From assembly GCF_007655135.1 (NCBI RefSeq), contig NC_045134.1, forward strand, positions 25,630,568 through 25,694,567: 64,000 bases of DNA. The letters are read 5' to 3'. The DNA comes from Punica granatum (taxonomy: Eukaryota; Streptophyta; Magnoliopsida; Myrtales; Lythraceae). The position numbers were made by a program, and so were the translations under genes. The notes beneath the pieces were generated by a model. That model was not told where the DNA came from and did not search any database. It worked only from the letters and a program-made list of their open reading frames with translations. This document shows positions 11,613 to 25,028 of this stretch, one piece after another (within the stretch, counting starts at the first letter, position 1; every line of letters starts with the position of its first letter).

Positions 11613-11984
11613 CATGTTAGTGTGCAAGCGTGTGTCTGGTATGAAATAATTATAACAAATCGAAATATAGAATCCACCACACAAAAGAAACACATTTTTG
11701 TACAGGAATTCCATTACATTCTCTTTTCATTTCTCCATACCAAACACGACCAAGAAGACCACACTCCCAAGTAATTGAACCTCCATTGCATTTGAAAATG
11801 GATTTACCTCTACGGCTCGTATTGGAACTTTGCAACCTAAATCCATTTCCAATAGATCATGGACTTTCCTTCTTAGCTCATCCTCATTCCCTATGATATG
11901 GGCCTATGAGGTTTCATTATGGTCCGAAACGGTCTACTTCTGACATTACTTAAGCTATCGATGTCGAATACACTTTAATCTATA

Positions 11985-12095
11985 GACAACAACTGCCAGG
12001 GCACGCCACAATATTCCGATTGAGTTTGCCTCTTGATAGATATGCCGAGCTCGAACCTCCCTCAGCCTTTGGCAGAGAATCCTCCAATCAACAAT
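11985..12095 (-). pseudogene. short fragment of a LINE RNase H-like domain
   Basis: The minus strand reads WRILCQRLREVRARHIYQEAN, the C-terminal part of the same RVT_3 domain as the element at 10.9-11.6 kb, in the opposite direction. No ends or tail can be seen, so it is a relic rather than a defined insertion. The ALA that normally follows EAN is disrupted. Confidence 0.55.
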
Positions 12096-12135
12096 AATAG
12101 GTTTCTTCCGAGGCTTATCATAACAAGTACGGCAA

Positions 12136-13921
12136 TGAGCTTTCATTCTACAAAATAGAAGGATATAGGGAGAGGTGATCAGACTGCAAATATCCAACCA
12201 ATTTAGGTGCAAGAAGGTAAAAGAGCTCGAGCTAGCATAATAAGTATAACAGCTTCGAACTCAGTACATGCGAAACACAGCGCACGCTCTTACTTGATAA
12301 TCAATAAATCTCATATGATGATATCGCAGGTGGTATTTGCTTGATTGTCTGATAGTACCCGCTAAGGAAATCTGAAATTTCACTCGTCTAGTATATCTGA
12401 GTCGTTTCAAAGTTGAGCTTTGAAATGGGCAGAGATTTGGTGAGATACCCGTTTCGGGTACAGGGATGTTGAGAGCATTTTGAAGGTTTGAGAATTGATG
12501 GCTGTGTTTGTAAGTTTGATCTGACCTGGTTAATCGGGCGATCATTTTGGGATTCCTCAGGCATTCTGGGAATTTTGAGGGCAATTTCGATGATTTTGGG
12601 CTCTGCAAGGGCAGGATCACAGGAAAATTGCAACCATAATGTCCAAAGGCCAGGCTGCCATAGAGGCTTTGCCGCATCGAGTCTTGAGATCTTGCATGGT
12701 GTCCAGGCCATTTCAAGGGGTAGCCAGTCCTTCTGGTGTCCTTCGTTGGTTCTTAGGTTCTTGGGGACACAGAGATGGAATCGCTAGACACTGCAAATTG
12801 CACAACTTGAAGTGGTCGAGCATATCCTAATATCAGGTTTATGTTTGTCTCGTGGATTTTTTCCAAAAGAATGATGCTAAGTAGCTCAACTATGTGCAAC
12901 AATTGGGTGCAATTGCATGTTAGCTCTGTTTTGGGTAGGCAGAAAAAAAGTCCAAATCATGTTGCATCGAGAGAGAAAGGAATTACTCCATAGAATTTTA
13001 GAGTTCCATTGATCGGAATTCAGATAGTTTTGAGGGGTCTAGTTCATGTATTTCCACACGAAGAAGATGATTGATTGTCCCATGAAGGTGATGGAGCTCT
13101 AAGACCAGCACCTTCCCTTCAAAGTGCTAAGTTGATTAGCCCTTACCCTCAAAGACCTGAGTTGTGCTTCATTAAGTATGTTTCGAGCTTTTCCGAAGTT
13201 CCCAGCATAAACAATAGAGTACAACTCAAGGAGGAAAAAGGCGGCTTTGGCACTAGCACTGAGATAGATATGAACAGACAGTTCCTTCTTTACGTAGTTC
13301 TACTGAATTCCATGTATAAGAGCTAGATTTTGGTCGGTTTGTTTATGCACGAGCATGGCCCATGCCTATCTGCAGAGGAGTTCACCGAGAACTGCAAACA
13401 GGTCTAGCTTTCAGTGCAAGATGTAATACTGAAGTCTCTGAGAAGACATGATGTCAGAGCATGAGATGAAGTTCGTGAAACCAGAGGCAGGAGTTCATGA
13501 CTTCAAAGCAGCGGGACAGGTTTCGACTTCGAAATTTAGTTTATTATGATGATGCAGCCGGTAATTGACTTGAGGCTGAAGTTAACTGCTGCACTTCTTT
13601 ATAATGAAAATGAAGTAAAATTACTGGTACCTGGGAAATTACTATTTATTCACACCTCAGTATATGTACAGGAAGTTGATGAATGCAACAATGGAGAGCT
13701 CTACAGAATCTAGAAAGCTGCACGGCACTGCGCCAGAGGAAACAGGTATTCTCTGCAATGAATGCTTCTCTTCTCAATAGCTGCAACACCAAATCGGGAG
13801 AATCATGGAACCTACCTCCATCTGTTTTAAGGAGATCTTTCCAGTCATGAAAAAGTTTTGAATGAAACAAAAATAAGTTTCCATGGAAAACAAAGGGAGC
13901 CTCAGTTTCTAAAGGCCATTG
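12136..13921. other. region downstream of the MYB gene, no gene recognised
   Basis: Overlapping open frames on both strands near 12260-12830 show no family signature, and the two strands shadow each other. The part next to 13922 should include the MYB 3' UTR. Confidence 0.45.
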
Positions 13922-15027
13922 CTATTGGTGCATTGGCGGTGGAGGCGGCAGTGGAGGTGGCATTGGGTAAGCCATGGGAAGGACATAGGGAGGATGATGC
14001 GGGTGGTGTCCTGGGGGAAGCATCAGCGAGGCCATGTGACCCGGAGCAGAAACGGGGAGGCCCACAGGAGTCCCATACATGCCAATCCCTGGCATGTGGG
14101 GCTGATTCCTGTGCTTCGGCGGCGGCCCGACAAGGGCCGGGCTCGAGGGATTCGTGTTGGACTGCTGGCCAGTGATGGGGGCCTGCGGAGCCGAGATATC
14201 GCCATTGTTGACACTTGTAATGTCATGAATGCTCGATCTCCTCCTGTCTCTGTTCATAGAATTTAAGCGAATGAAGTACTTTTGAGCATGGCTAGCAACT
14301 TGAGTCGGGGTTCTTGAGATGACAAAGTTCCTCGAGATGCTTCTCCAGTCCCCTTTCCCGAACTTGTCTAGCCCGAGCAGAAACAACCTGAAAAGGGTCC
14401 AGGGTAGGCATTTTCATCTTTAGCAATAGATCAATTAGCTAGAAAAACCAGAAATCTTCGATGTACACTTTGGCCTCAGCCATCTTAGGAATTATGGAAT
14501 GATAAATCCAAGCTAAATCTGTATCAAAGCTGCACACAGTTCTTCACCACAACTTCCAAATGGATAAGGTACCTTTGAAACATAAGCATATTAAGTGAGT
14601 CCTTGTATAGTTACCTATGTTCCTCCTCGGTCCATGGGATTCCTTTCCTTCGTTCCTGGTCCGACCTCGAGCCTCCTTTCCCTCCATGCCCGCCCGAGTC
14701 ATGTCCCAGCCCTGAGAACCCGCCGCCGAACCCGCAGTTCTGTCTCTTATCGGATGCCCCTCCGCTGGGAACCCCATGCTTATTGTCCTTTGTAGATGAA
14801 GTCGTCTCCTCGCCCACGTAATTGGGAATCTGAACCTTCCCTTCCTCGATCGCCCGAACATCCTCCACTAGGATCTCGTAGTGCTGCTTCAGCTCCTCGA
14901 TGCTCTTGCTCGGTACCAACGAAGCAATCTTATCCCAATGCTCGGCGGAGTCCTCGGCCCAATGCATCGCAATGGCATTCTCGAAGGCCTTCTCTTCTTC
15001 TCTGCTCCATGCTGTGGCACTGGACAT
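13922..15027 (-). CDS. MYBS1: MYBS1-like SANT/MYB transcription factor, 292 aa
   Basis: Two exons, complement(join(13922..14387, 14615..15027)), total 879 nt. Residues about 5-60 form an N-terminal SANT/MYB repeat ([18 protein letters not shown] ... HYEILVEDV). A Gly-rich linker follows. A second MYB repeat, about residues 130-185, begins [20 protein letters not shown] and ends with the diagnostic SHAQKYF box, then [18 protein letters not shown]. The C-terminus is Pro- and His-rich. This architecture is the DIVARICATA/MYBS (1R/I-box binding) class, whose SHAQKYF repeat binds TATCCA-type elements; Arabidopsis members act in sugar and ABA responses. By recalled sequence it is closest to At1g49010 rather than SRM1. 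It acts in the nucleus. The intron splits the codon for R in EEHR, as is usual in the family. Confidence 0.95.
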
Positions 15028-15786
15028 GGTGTTGTTCTTCTTGGTTCACTGTGTTTTCTTCCTTTCTTTTTCCTCTTATTTTTTTTTTTAGCTCTTTGGG
15101 TTAGTCCAAAGTGTGAAATTATGAGGATGACAATTTGAGTCCATTTCAGTTATTTTGTGGACGGTGAGGCTTTTTGGTTGTATTAGGAGGGAAAAGAAAG
15201 GCTCTTGAAGGGGTGCGTAGGATAAGGGTGAGTTAGGAAGAAGGAGTGGTGTAGGATAAGGTGTGAGGAAAGGGGAGAGGGTATCAAACTATCAATTTTA
15301 TAGGACCACCCAATGAATTTGAAGGGATGGGTTACCTGTCGTGTGCATATATGTCCCTGTTGCAATCCTAAGGAAATTATTAAAAAAAAAAAAAATCTCG
15401 CCATGACTTCGGCTCAGTATTATGAATTCTATAACTACCCCATATGATGTGCCGGAATAGAATGGAAAGAACTGGTCAATTTCATGAAAATATAATTCAT
15501 TTGTTATTTCCTTCGAAACCAATGTCATTCAACTGCACCACCCTGTGTCGAAGCCGTGATATGAGCAGATGGACGGATAAGTAACGACATATCGAATACT
15601 GCTAGTACAATGATTCGGAATTCGAGGACTACTCCGGCCAACCAAAATCACATGGTCTCATATGTGGGAATGGGCTAGGGCATGCATCTTTTCCATTCCA
15701 AGACGTATCGCAAGCGGTCTGATGAGTCAAGTTGTCTATGAAAGAATTGAATCCAGTCGCTCTAAGTTGTCTCCGGCCGGAATACG

Positions 15787-15820
<34 letters not shown>

Positions 15821-16547
15821 CTAGGGCCTTTCCACTCCATGGGGTGAGCCAAGTTGCAATCATGGAGTGTATTAGATGAGGGAGGAAGGGAATTTGATAT
15901 GAGGTCCAAAGAACATTTGAAACTACCCTCTTCACGTGCCCATCCCCAGCCACCTTCGGCCTGTATGAAACAAAGTGTGCGGGTCCCCTTAATTATCTTG
16001 TAGAGAGCCCAATACTTTCCCTATATCTTCCTTTTGCATGTTCAATTCTTTCTAACGGAAAGATTATAAGGTATTTTTAGTCTATTAATCGAAATTAATT
16101 TTTATTTGGGCATCAGGTTGATCCTATCAATGATTTACCTACTAAATACATGCCAAAGTAAAAGAATTCCTTTGGTCATTGCGAAAACATTTTCTCGTGA
16201 AAATTGTGGCTTGGAGTGATAATGAGACATCCGAGTTTGACACTCTTGCAAAAAAGAGATATCCGAGTATGGAAAGCTTTGATCAATATTAAAATTTACA
16301 TAATTTAGTGAAAGTCGTCAAATATTGTTGCTCAATGTTTAGAATTTCATTCTTTATCTTTTATAATATAATAATATCCAACCACGAGATGCAATATAGT
16401 TAGTATATTGGGCTTAACATAAGTAGACATTACATGCACTCACCAAACATATCTCGCGTCTAGGGCCAATCAGAAGCCTTGAACGAATTATAGTAATTTA
16501 CTTTTTGCCAGAAAAAAGAAGAAGAAAGAATTGAAATTATATATCTA
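15028..16547. other. MYB upstream region and intergenic DNA
   Basis: It contains the presumed promoter of the MYB gene, which lies on the minus strand, and AT-rich DNA. Apart from the GA microsatellite no gene or element is recognised. Confidence 0.45.
15788..15818 (+). repeat. (GA)n microsatellite
   Basis: About 15 GA units in the region upstream of the minus-strand MYB gene. Confidence 0.9.
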
Positions 16548-17860
16548 TTTTTTTTTTTGCTTTAAAGGTATTCATTTATTAGAGGAAAGGATCAGAATAC
16601 ATCATGGCTTGTTAACATCTCCATCTCCAACAAAAATAGATGGGGGGAGATCAGAGATGTTAACTGGCCCAAAATGATTAGACGTAGTTGTCCATGAAGC
16701 TAAATTGTGGGCAAGAAAGTTTGAGGATCTAGGACAGAAAGTACGTCTCAATGATCAAACAAGAACAAACAGTCAATAGCTGAATCAATAAGCCAAGCAA
16801 AGAGAAAGTCATTATGTAGTACAGAGGTTTGATGAGGATCACGGAGAGCTCGAATCACGTCCATGGAATCGCCTGAAAGAAGCAACGAACTAGTCTGCAT
16901 TTTTTGGGTACACTTGATAGCTTCTAGTGCAGCCGCTGCTTCCCCTTTGAGAGTGTCGAGTTTCCTTGAGCAAAAAGTCCAACATGCAAGAGGGATCCAT
17001 TGGATGATGTGCATGTAACTCCAAGCCATGTATTGCGAGGCCTAATAGCAGCATCGAAGTGGAAAATGAGATTGTGGCTAGGCTGACTTCTTGAGGAAGA
17101 CTCCAAGTTACGTTCTCTCCAAGCTTCCTTGTAGTTCTCGGCTCTTCATTGATAGTTTTTGTTGCTTCAAGGGGATCAAGAAGTGCCATTGTTTTCCCGT
17201 TTAAATTCCTGCTTTGCCAAAGAAAATCCATATAGACAACCACTTGTAGTAAGATTTGTGCAAGTCATTTCCTGTAAGCTACAAAGAGTTGTTGATGCCC
17301 AATAGAATTTTGATCCAGTCCACCAAAGAGGAAATTCCGAGAAATTCAATTCTAATGGGCCAAGAGAGTATAGACCGCACTATGATGAAAAAGGGGCAAG
17401 AAAGGAATAGGTGGTCAGCACTTTCTGGAGCGTTATGGCAGAGCTAACATTGAGAGTGGGAGATATGGAATCTTCGAAGTAAAGTGTCATAAGTTGGGAG
17501 GGAGCAAGTGATGAGCTTTCATAAGAGAAGCTTGTGCCTTGCATGTATCTCGGCCCTCCACAATTTTGACCACTCGGTGGAAGTGAAAGAGGAGGAATGG
17601 AATCCCTATTTTTAATCAGTGATATAGGCTGATCTGGTGGAGAGCACTCCATTGGAGGTAGGAGCCCAAGATAATCTATCAAGAAAGAAGCGAGAGTCTA
17701 ACTTGATCTTAAGAATGCTATGGAGAGTATTTGTATCAAAAAGTGATTCAAATAGAGGAAGGTTCCAGCTTTTTGTTTCTGAAAAAAACAAGTCGCTAAC
17801 CCATCTATATTCGGTTTTAATAGTTTGGGGTGTTTGAAATCTGACTCTCTCATGTTCTCT
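16548..17860 (-). mobile_element. degenerate LINE 3' end (zinc-binding plus RNase H-like domains)
   Basis: On the minus strand one frame near 17400-17450 reads NAPESADHLFLSCPF, the typical core of the reverse-transcriptase zinc-binding domain (zf-RVT). Further on, LKGEAAAALEAIKC at about 16940, then SLLLSGDSMDVIRAL and a typical RVT_3 ending, give the RNase H-like domain. Several stops and frame changes separate the blocks. The copy stops at 16548-16558, where the plus strand has a T run that would be its poly(A) tail. The reverse transcriptase core is missing, so it is a 5'-truncated dead copy. Confidence 0.8.
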
Positions 17861-20570
17861 TAGAGGGGACGTGGCCAGTTCTCCATTTCTTGTTTTTGGC
17901 TAAAATTCGCCAACTAAAATTCGCCGCACAAAGTCCCGGCGCTCTTCCATGTTTTCTTATGCTATAAATGACGACTTCTATTATTATTATTACTGGGGCA
18001 AAGTTCCTTGCATGTTGCCGCTTAGTACGTAAGAGTTATTCGATGAATAATTCTGTGATTGAATTTATACGATTCTCGATATAACACAATCTCAACATAT
18101 AATAATAGTCTTAATTGTTAAAGATTAATATACATATTATTCGATGTAAAAGCTAATATTTCTTTATGCCTTGTCTGAAGTTTATTTTTAATAGTTATAA
18201 AACTAAGTTCTATTTTAATAGGCCATTTCTCAATCGATATTTGTTAGGATATTAAAATCTATGAAAAGAATTTATCTAATTTTTTTGATATGAAAAACGT
18301 TATGATATATCAAGACTTATTATATAATCATGGTGCGCACCGAAAAGTATACCTTACTCAAAATTACTTTCAAAAATCTATTCTTATAACAGGATATTAA
18401 ATGAATTACCAAAAAAGCTTCATCATACTCTTAAGAAACTACATATATAATCAATTTTATTAATTAATTGCGAAAGATGTAAGAAAATCTCTCTCTTCAC
18501 ACCTGTATTAGCCTAGAACACATATTTCTGGAAGAAAAATAGAAAAAATTCTTGAAATTTCCCCTTATTGAGCCACTTTTCTTTCTATAAACGTATAACC
18601 TAATTTTACTTATTCTACTAATGTATTATATATCATTACAATTTTATTTATGATGTTAAATCTATCGTTATTTTTTGTCAAAAAATATTATTATTATATA
18701 TTCTTCTTCAATAATTTTTTATATTACCTGGCATGGCATAGTTTTCTCCTCTATATGAAAAGTACTTCAAGAATCAATTAATAATATGGGAAAAGTAGCA
18801 AAAATAATGATGAAAAACTGTTTAGATACATCCTAAATTATGCAAGATTAATACTCCCTATCTGGCACCTTATACTTATATGTAGCTGAATTATAATATG
18901 TCCAATGACTTTGTAGGCTGTTCATGAGAGTTGTGGGGAAATAGTAGGGCAAAACTCAAATACAATTCGTTATTGGGGGAAAAAAAAACATAGAAGCGTG
19001 TGACTGAATTACAATTGTCCCGTGAAAGTGTTGGGTGTTGATGAGAGTCGTGGGTAATAGTCGATTAAAATCGGAATACCTTTCATCATTAAAAGAAAAA
19101 AGAAAACACATAAATAATCGACCAAATTACGTGAAACTTATTGGGATCGAATTTAAAATCACCAAAAGGTGTAACGCATCGACCTAATGATTGTATATTT
19201 TATTATGGCATCAGCCTATTCCGGTTTTGCATTTCATATATTTACCAGTCAGGAAAGAGTTCCATTTGGTTCGGAATTGTCATTCCTTTTTCAGTTTTTG
19301 CAAATTTTTAGGTGGGAAAATTAAATGAGGGAGGGAGAAAAGAAAAAAAAAAAAAAAGAATGCGGCAGGTCGCATTGTGGGACATGTTTTCTTTTTGAAT
19401 TTAACGGGTCTGGTAAAGTTTAATCGGACACATCTTTTTTCTCGTTCATATATCTCATGATTCAGAAAACGGAAAATTTTGACATGGCTATGGTTTCTAA
19501 TGATACGTGATTGATTTTGTCGTACTCGCTATCAATTCTTAGATGTAAACACTGAATCTTGCATATTTCGTATAAAGCGATAAGTTGGTTTGGTCTCACC
19601 TGGTGCTTTCTTCTGCAGAATGCGGATAACTTATTTCTATCTCTCGATAATCCGGAAATTAGAAACGGTATCGAGCTTTAGGGGATTCTTTTCTCGGATT
19701 TCTGCATGACCAGGATCCTCAGCGCACCGGCATTTCGACTTTCGACTTTGGCAGAAGTTCGTCCGCCAGGTAGATAGAGGAGAGGAAGTCAGGAACAAGA
19801 TTCCTTCATCCATATCGGGAAACATTCGAACTCGGTTTTATCATGTCGGGAAAAGCAAAAGTCCGGTGCTCTAATCCGAGAACTGTATTGCCCCTCTTGT
19901 TACTTTCCCTGATTGCTATGGCTATAAACGTCGTCTGCGAATCGGCTACAGTATACGTGCATCGGAAAGAACTTCTATTGATAAAAGGACAGTTGCGGGG
20001 TGCGATACTGGCCAGTCACTACAAGGTGGATAGACATAAAATATCATTGAACCTTGTCAAGACATCATTAAATATTGCGAGGAATTAAAAATCTCAGTCA
20101 CCCTAACATCACATAGACCGTCAGTTGGAAATGGACTAACGGATTCAAGGATTGTCCTTTTTTGCCTGTACCAAAAGCAATAGAAATATCGATAGAGTCG
20201 ACTTCAGCCATGGCTTCTAGTACGATAGGATTGGAAGATGATAGGACCACAATGGTGGGTCGAGGTTTTAAACTGAAAATCTTTCACTTTCTTATTCGAT
20301 GGTAAAGTATTGAGTTGATGGTATCTTCAATTGTTTCGAAAATACCCATATATATACAATGATGCAGCAGTTCGGTCATATGTGCGCATTAAAATTATGT
20401 ACTCCACCACTGCGTTAACATCTTACAATGCGGCACCAAAAGAGATATTCATGGCATCAAGCTGATAGGCTAAATTGAACACAAGATAACTTGGAGTTGA
20501 TAAAGGAGTCGAATTCACGATGCTAAACTCCACTAGCTCACTATAGCGGATGATCCATTCTATTTTGTTT
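17861..20570. other. AT-rich intergenic DNA; one doubtful ORF at 19843-20088
   Basis: No gene is assigned. The ORF at 19843-20088 (81 codons) begins with a basic stretch and a hydrophobic segment (VLPLLLLSLIAMAINVVC) that resembles a signal peptide. The rest matches nothing I know, and no following exon is apparent. It may be a chance ORF or a broken first exon. Confidence 0.4.
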
Positions 20571-20880
20571 AAGGTCCCATTTGGTACATGAAAATAGAAT
20601 GGAATAACATGAGTCATGAAGATTCCATCATTTCACTTCACCTGCTATTATACAGGGACACTTTCATAAGTTAGCATGATCATTTCATTTAGAAGATATT
20701 TTCCCTTCAACTCAATAGAATGATGATTCCTTAAAAAAATTAAGAAATTTAATTCCATCATTTTCATATGTTCTAGTGTAACTTAAAATCAGTATTTTTC
20801 TCTCAATATAATTACATTTCTATAATAAAAATTCATTTCATTCTTTTCCATTTCATTCCCTTGTGGCTAATGGGGCCCAA
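20571..20880. mobile_element. candidate MITE with imperfect terminal inverted repeats
   Basis: The left end GGTCCCATTTGG and the inverted right end GGGCCCCATTAGCC are imperfect complements, followed by AATAGAATGGAAT against GGAATGAAATGGA. The interior is AT-rich, and the size of about 310 bp suits a miniature inverted-repeat element. I could not fix a target duplication. Confidence 0.5.
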
Positions 20881-21737
20881 GAAGATTCATTAACTATCGA
20901 ATCTGTCAGTCATAACATAAAACATCAAATGAAGATAAGCTAGTCCGCAAGTCCGAGCATAGTGCAACCCTTATTTTGTTATCTATACTTTTATTGTTAT
21001 TCTCTTGTAAATAAATTTTAAAATTAGTTTGTAATCATGATTGATGGTATTTATCACTTATATATTGTATTAGAAAGTAATGAATTGATTATTGATAGAA
21101 ATTATGCTTTAATAATGTCGTATTTTATGTATCATATATATTTAATGCACAATACAGGAAGTCGGCCAACCAGAAACTCTTAAAATGGCCAAAATGCACA
21201 GCGAAATTCAAAGTAATTATAATTTTTATTCATTGTATTAAGCTAATGGGCTTCACTTATAATCGAAAAATGGCCAAAATACTAATGAGACAAATTATTG
21301 TAGAAGGTGAGGCCCGATGCACTTCTAGATGTACAAAAGTGCATACATAAAAAACCCAATATTACCTCTCGGCATGAAAAAAAAAAAATTGGGGCTATTT
21401 CCATAACCAAATTCAGTATTTCCACAACTTTTATTGGTCGATGGACAGAATTGTCCCTGATCATGATATTAAATAAGTATGTAATTTAATTTCCTATTTT
21501 ATGATTCTTTCTTTCCACAAATCTCTCATCTTATAACAAATCACTAATTCTACAAACTTATGGTCATATAATTAAAATTGATTCCTATATTAATAAATGA
21601 TCTCTCATTAATGAATATAAGAATAAAGCAGTTCCATGTTCAATACCCATTACGAGACTATCCGTGATTCTTTATAAAAATATTAGGATTCATGTTTCAT
21701 TAACTACGCCTATTGGGTCACTCCTATAACCCAAAAA

Positions 21738-21995
21738 ACTGCAAAAGGCCCCAAACCCTTCATAAAACCTCATGTATATTACTGGAGGCCCAATTGAAGA
21801 AGGCCCATAAGGACCGGCACTAAAAACATATATACATCCTGCCATAACTAAAAACAAGATCAAAGCCAACATTTATGAGATCGAGAGAGTTATAGTATTC
21901 ATAGTATACTCGACAAGACCATTCGGCACGGTTATAATTGATCTCGGAAAAGCCAACTCGATCGGGATGCTACAACGAACTTCAGTCGCACAACG
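21738..21995 (+). repeat. direct repeat A, left copy (flanks the LAR pseudogene)
   Basis: It shares long blocks with 25029-25298, for example AACTGCAAAAGGCCC, CCCAATTGAAGAAGG, ACTCGACAAGACCATTC and GGAAAAGCCAACTCGATC, in the same orientation. It could be part of a larger mobile element or a local duplication. Confidence 0.8.
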
Positions 21996-22349
21996 CTCCT
22001 AATTAAAACCGTCTCGATCAAAACTTATAAGATGACATTTTAATTGAAAGTCAACTTATAAAATCAAAAGTGTCTTTTTCAAAAATTATAGGATCGAAAT
22101 TGTTTTACGGAGCAAACGTATAGGATTGATTCGGTAGTTTCAAATCTTATATGATCAAAATTGACTGAATGTCAAACTTATAGAACCAAAAATATCTTTT
22201 TTCCTTGTTACAATACTTATAAGAAGAAATTACAGTACGATATTGCCAATTCTTTGTAAGAGAAATTATGCGTTGTGATCATCATCAATTCTTCATCTAC
22301 TGATTAACGAACTTTCAAATAATTGTATTGATTTTTAATTTCTTATTAG

Positions 22350-23869
22350 AGGTTTCTGCCTTCAGAGTTCGGATACAACATATAGACCGAGCGGACTGGT
22401 CGAACCGGGTTTGACAATGTACAATGACAAGAGAAAGGTGAGGAGGGCCATCGAAGAGGCTGGGATCCCTTATACCTACATCTGCTGCAACTCCATCGCG
22501 GTCTGGCCTCATCACGACAACACCCATCCTTCGGCCGATGGATCATTTCCAGATCACGGCAATGGCAACGTCAAAGGTCTATACACTACACTATTTGTCA
22601 TTCTCATTTTTTATCGCTAGAGCTAGCTTTACGCATAAAAGATTATGCACCTCCTTATTTTTTGTTCTTGATGTATATGTACTAGAGGAAATTAATTCTT
22701 TTTCTAAGAAAAATATAAATAAATAAGTTTATTGAAGTTATGGAAAGCAAGACGTAAATATTGGGTGGACAGGGGAAGATGGGGACTTCTTCTTAATGGT
22801 ACATTACAGTCCATGGTTTTTCCTTGATGTACGAGGTTAATATATATGTTACCTTGTAACTAATAGGGACTTTCTGCAGGCCTAGGCGCGGGCTACGGTG
22901 CCCCGTGTCCGGGATCATTCGGGAGGACACCTTATTTTCCAGGATGGGGGAATATCCCCATCTAATAATTAAACAACCATAAATTATTACATGAACTAAT
23001 CCCATCACGTCGACTGTGGACTGAATCAATTATTCACTGATGGTAAATCATCTACTATAAAAGAGGGTAGGCAGGACCAATTGCCCAATCGTGTATGTAA
23101 GCTAGCGATTGGCTCAGCTAATGGCCTACAGCGTGGACTGAATTTGTGTAATGATTCACTTACGAGAGAGTCTCGTGAATGTTCAATTGACTACTTCGAA
23201 TTGCAAATATTCAACTGTCATGAGACATGATTGTTCCATCATCTGCCTTGACAGCGTAATTCATAGCTGGAACCGATATCGGGAAGTTCACCATGAAGTG
23301 TGTCGACGATGACCGAACTCTGAACAAGACGGTTCATTTCCGACCTCCATCGAACCCACTGAGCATCAACGAGCTTGCTTCATTGTGGGAAGAGAAAATA
23401 GGCCGAAAGCTCCCAAGAGTAACCATCACAGAAGATGAGCTCCTTGCCCTCGCAGAAGGTAAACTATTATTCCTGATTTAAGGCATTTCAGTAATTTTAT
23501 TTTTTGTGATTCGCTTTATATCAATCATGCTCATTTTTATCCCTTTCATCGACCCGATTCAGAATCAATCACTAGTGAGTTATAAGCTAATCCTTTTTTC
23601 CACAGATGTGTATACCAAGAAGCATCATTGCAGCTCTGACCCACGGCATATTTCATCAAAGGTTGCCTAGTGAACTAGTCTTCGGACAAGCCGGATGACG
23701 TCGAGATCACATCCCTATACCCGGACAACCCAGTCATTAACATAAATGAGTGCTTCACTGAGTTTGCCAAGAAGATTGTCAATAACAAAGCAGCAACTGC
23801 TGGGCAGCATCCAGATCTTACAGAAGCTCCAAGCCCTAAGCCGGAAGCCCTCGCCCTAGTGGCTTGAGT
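22350..23869 (+). pseudogene. LAR: leucoanthocyanidin reductase pseudogene, exons 3-5 only
   Basis: This is homologous to exons 3-5 of the copy at 31.3-35.2 kb: 22350..22576, 23255..23458 and about 23606..23869. It keeps signature pieces such as RFLPSEFG and YTYICCNSIA. Defects are plentiful: a +1 insertion giving TAG at 22383-22385; a combined 12-nt loss (11 plus 1) that scrambles the normally conserved PPMDHFQIYGDG; TAA at 23257-23259 where the other copy has TAC; an intron 4 acceptor changed from CAG to CAC; and an extra T in exon 5 that brings stops. Exons 1 and 2 are absent. Homology to the other copy begins near 22233, inside intron 2, and runs past the stop to about 24035. It is a 5'-truncated segmental copy with introns, not a retrocopy. 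Confidence 0.93.
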
Positions 23870-24035
23870 ATAATGGAATGTTTCCGACTTCGACTGCATT
23901 GTTCGGGGTAGCAAGTGAGTTTCCACTATCGAAGGATCAACACATTCACAGTTTCAGGAGCACCAACTTATTTTCGGCTAAGTACAGCATATATTAAGTT
24001 CATGCATATTCATTCGCACACAGGGAATACAGGTC

Positions 24036-24382
24036 TCCAAGAAAGTGTCTTAACAAATGTAAAAGCGACACCTAAGGTATATCATCTTTTCTACCCCATG
24101 GAGGAAATTTCTTTTTTTTTCTCATGCAATTCATTTATCAAAAAAAAAAAAAGTAAAAGGTTACGTGCCCATGAATTAAGATGTAGAACAAGCAAAAGCA
24201 ACAGAAATAAGGTAAACAAATAGAATATGCATGCTATATACTATAATATTATTTGTGACTACTATCCATGCTTGTGAAAGCCACTTCCATAGGTAACAGA
24301 TATACTTAGCATCTACAGTCTTACAAGCTACGGATTACATTTATCTATCAGAAACAAATTGCCCCCGCTCTTAATTAAGGAG
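24036..24382. other. spacer between LAR pseudogene and SINEs
   Basis: AT-rich unique DNA; nothing recognised. Confidence 0.5.
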
Positions 24383-24558
24383 GGTTGGTTCAAACAGTTC
24401 GGCGCTTGTTTCGCTTAAATAAGGTCTTGAGTTCGATTCCTTATGAATGTAGAAAATCCACGCCTGGAGAGTTTTACTCCTTTATCGGCTGACCTGGCTC
24501 GACTGGATTAGTCGGGACCAATTGTGCTTCCAGATAACAAGGTTCGCACCCAAAAGAA
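24383..24558 (+). mobile_element. tRNA-derived SINE, copy a
   Basis: A box A-like start (TTGGTTCAAACAGTTCGG) is followed about 35 bases on by a box B-like GAGTTCGATTCC. Then come the family blocks GAAAATCCACGC, GAGAGTTTTA and GGATTAGTCGGG. The same order occurs at 24782 and 60312, which defines a family. It is non-coding, and tRNA-type boxes imply Pol III transcription of the founder. Confidence 0.75.
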
Positions 24559-24781
24559 ATTGCACCCGATCTTTGTTAAAGTTCATATTATTCCCTAATA
24601 TCCTTGAGTTAACTACTAGCCTCGGCAATTTGAGCTCCGCCTGCATGCCCAAGGATGGTCGGTCTCCATTGCTCGCAAGTTCGATTGTTGGAACAATTAC
24701 TAATTTGGAAAATTTCTCTAAAAATGGAAACTTTCATGACAAAACTTGAACCACTAGCCGAAGTCAAATGAAAAACTAATG

Positions 24782-24971
24782 TGAGTTGGTTTAAGTGATT
24801 CAGTACTTGTTCCGTTTAAGTAAGATATCAGATTCGAGTTCTTATAAATGCAGAAAATTCGTATTAAGAGAGTTTTATCCCTTAGTGGGGCAACCCGGCT
24901 CGATTGGATTAGTCGATACCCAATTGAGCTTCCGAATATTGGGGTATACACTGCCAAAAAAAAAAAAAAGC
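24782..24971 (+). mobile_element. tRNA-derived SINE, copy b, with poly(A) tail
   Basis: Same family as the copy at 24383: TTGGTTTAAGTGATTCAG, GATTCGAGTTC, GAAAATTCGTATTAAG and GGATTAGTCGA in order. It ends in a run of about 14 A at 24956-24969. It lies in the same orientation as copy a, 400 bases apart. Confidence 0.78.
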
Positions 24972-25028
24972 CTAGCCCATTCATGAGAGAGTTGAGTTAA
25001 TAGAGCAAATGGTAGAACTACACTAGCA

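Noticed and set aside
12261..12830. Overlapping ORFs on both strands (up to 151 codons)
   Set aside because: They mirror each other across strands and show no family motif; probably shadows in unique DNA.
14595..15138. Several plus-strand ORFs opposite the MYB gene
   Set aside because: They are antisense shadows of MYBS1 exon 1, whose domains and splice phases are clear.
19843..20088. 81-codon ORF with signal-peptide-like start
   Set aside because: Not called as a gene because no homologue or following exon is apparent; noted under the intergenic entry.
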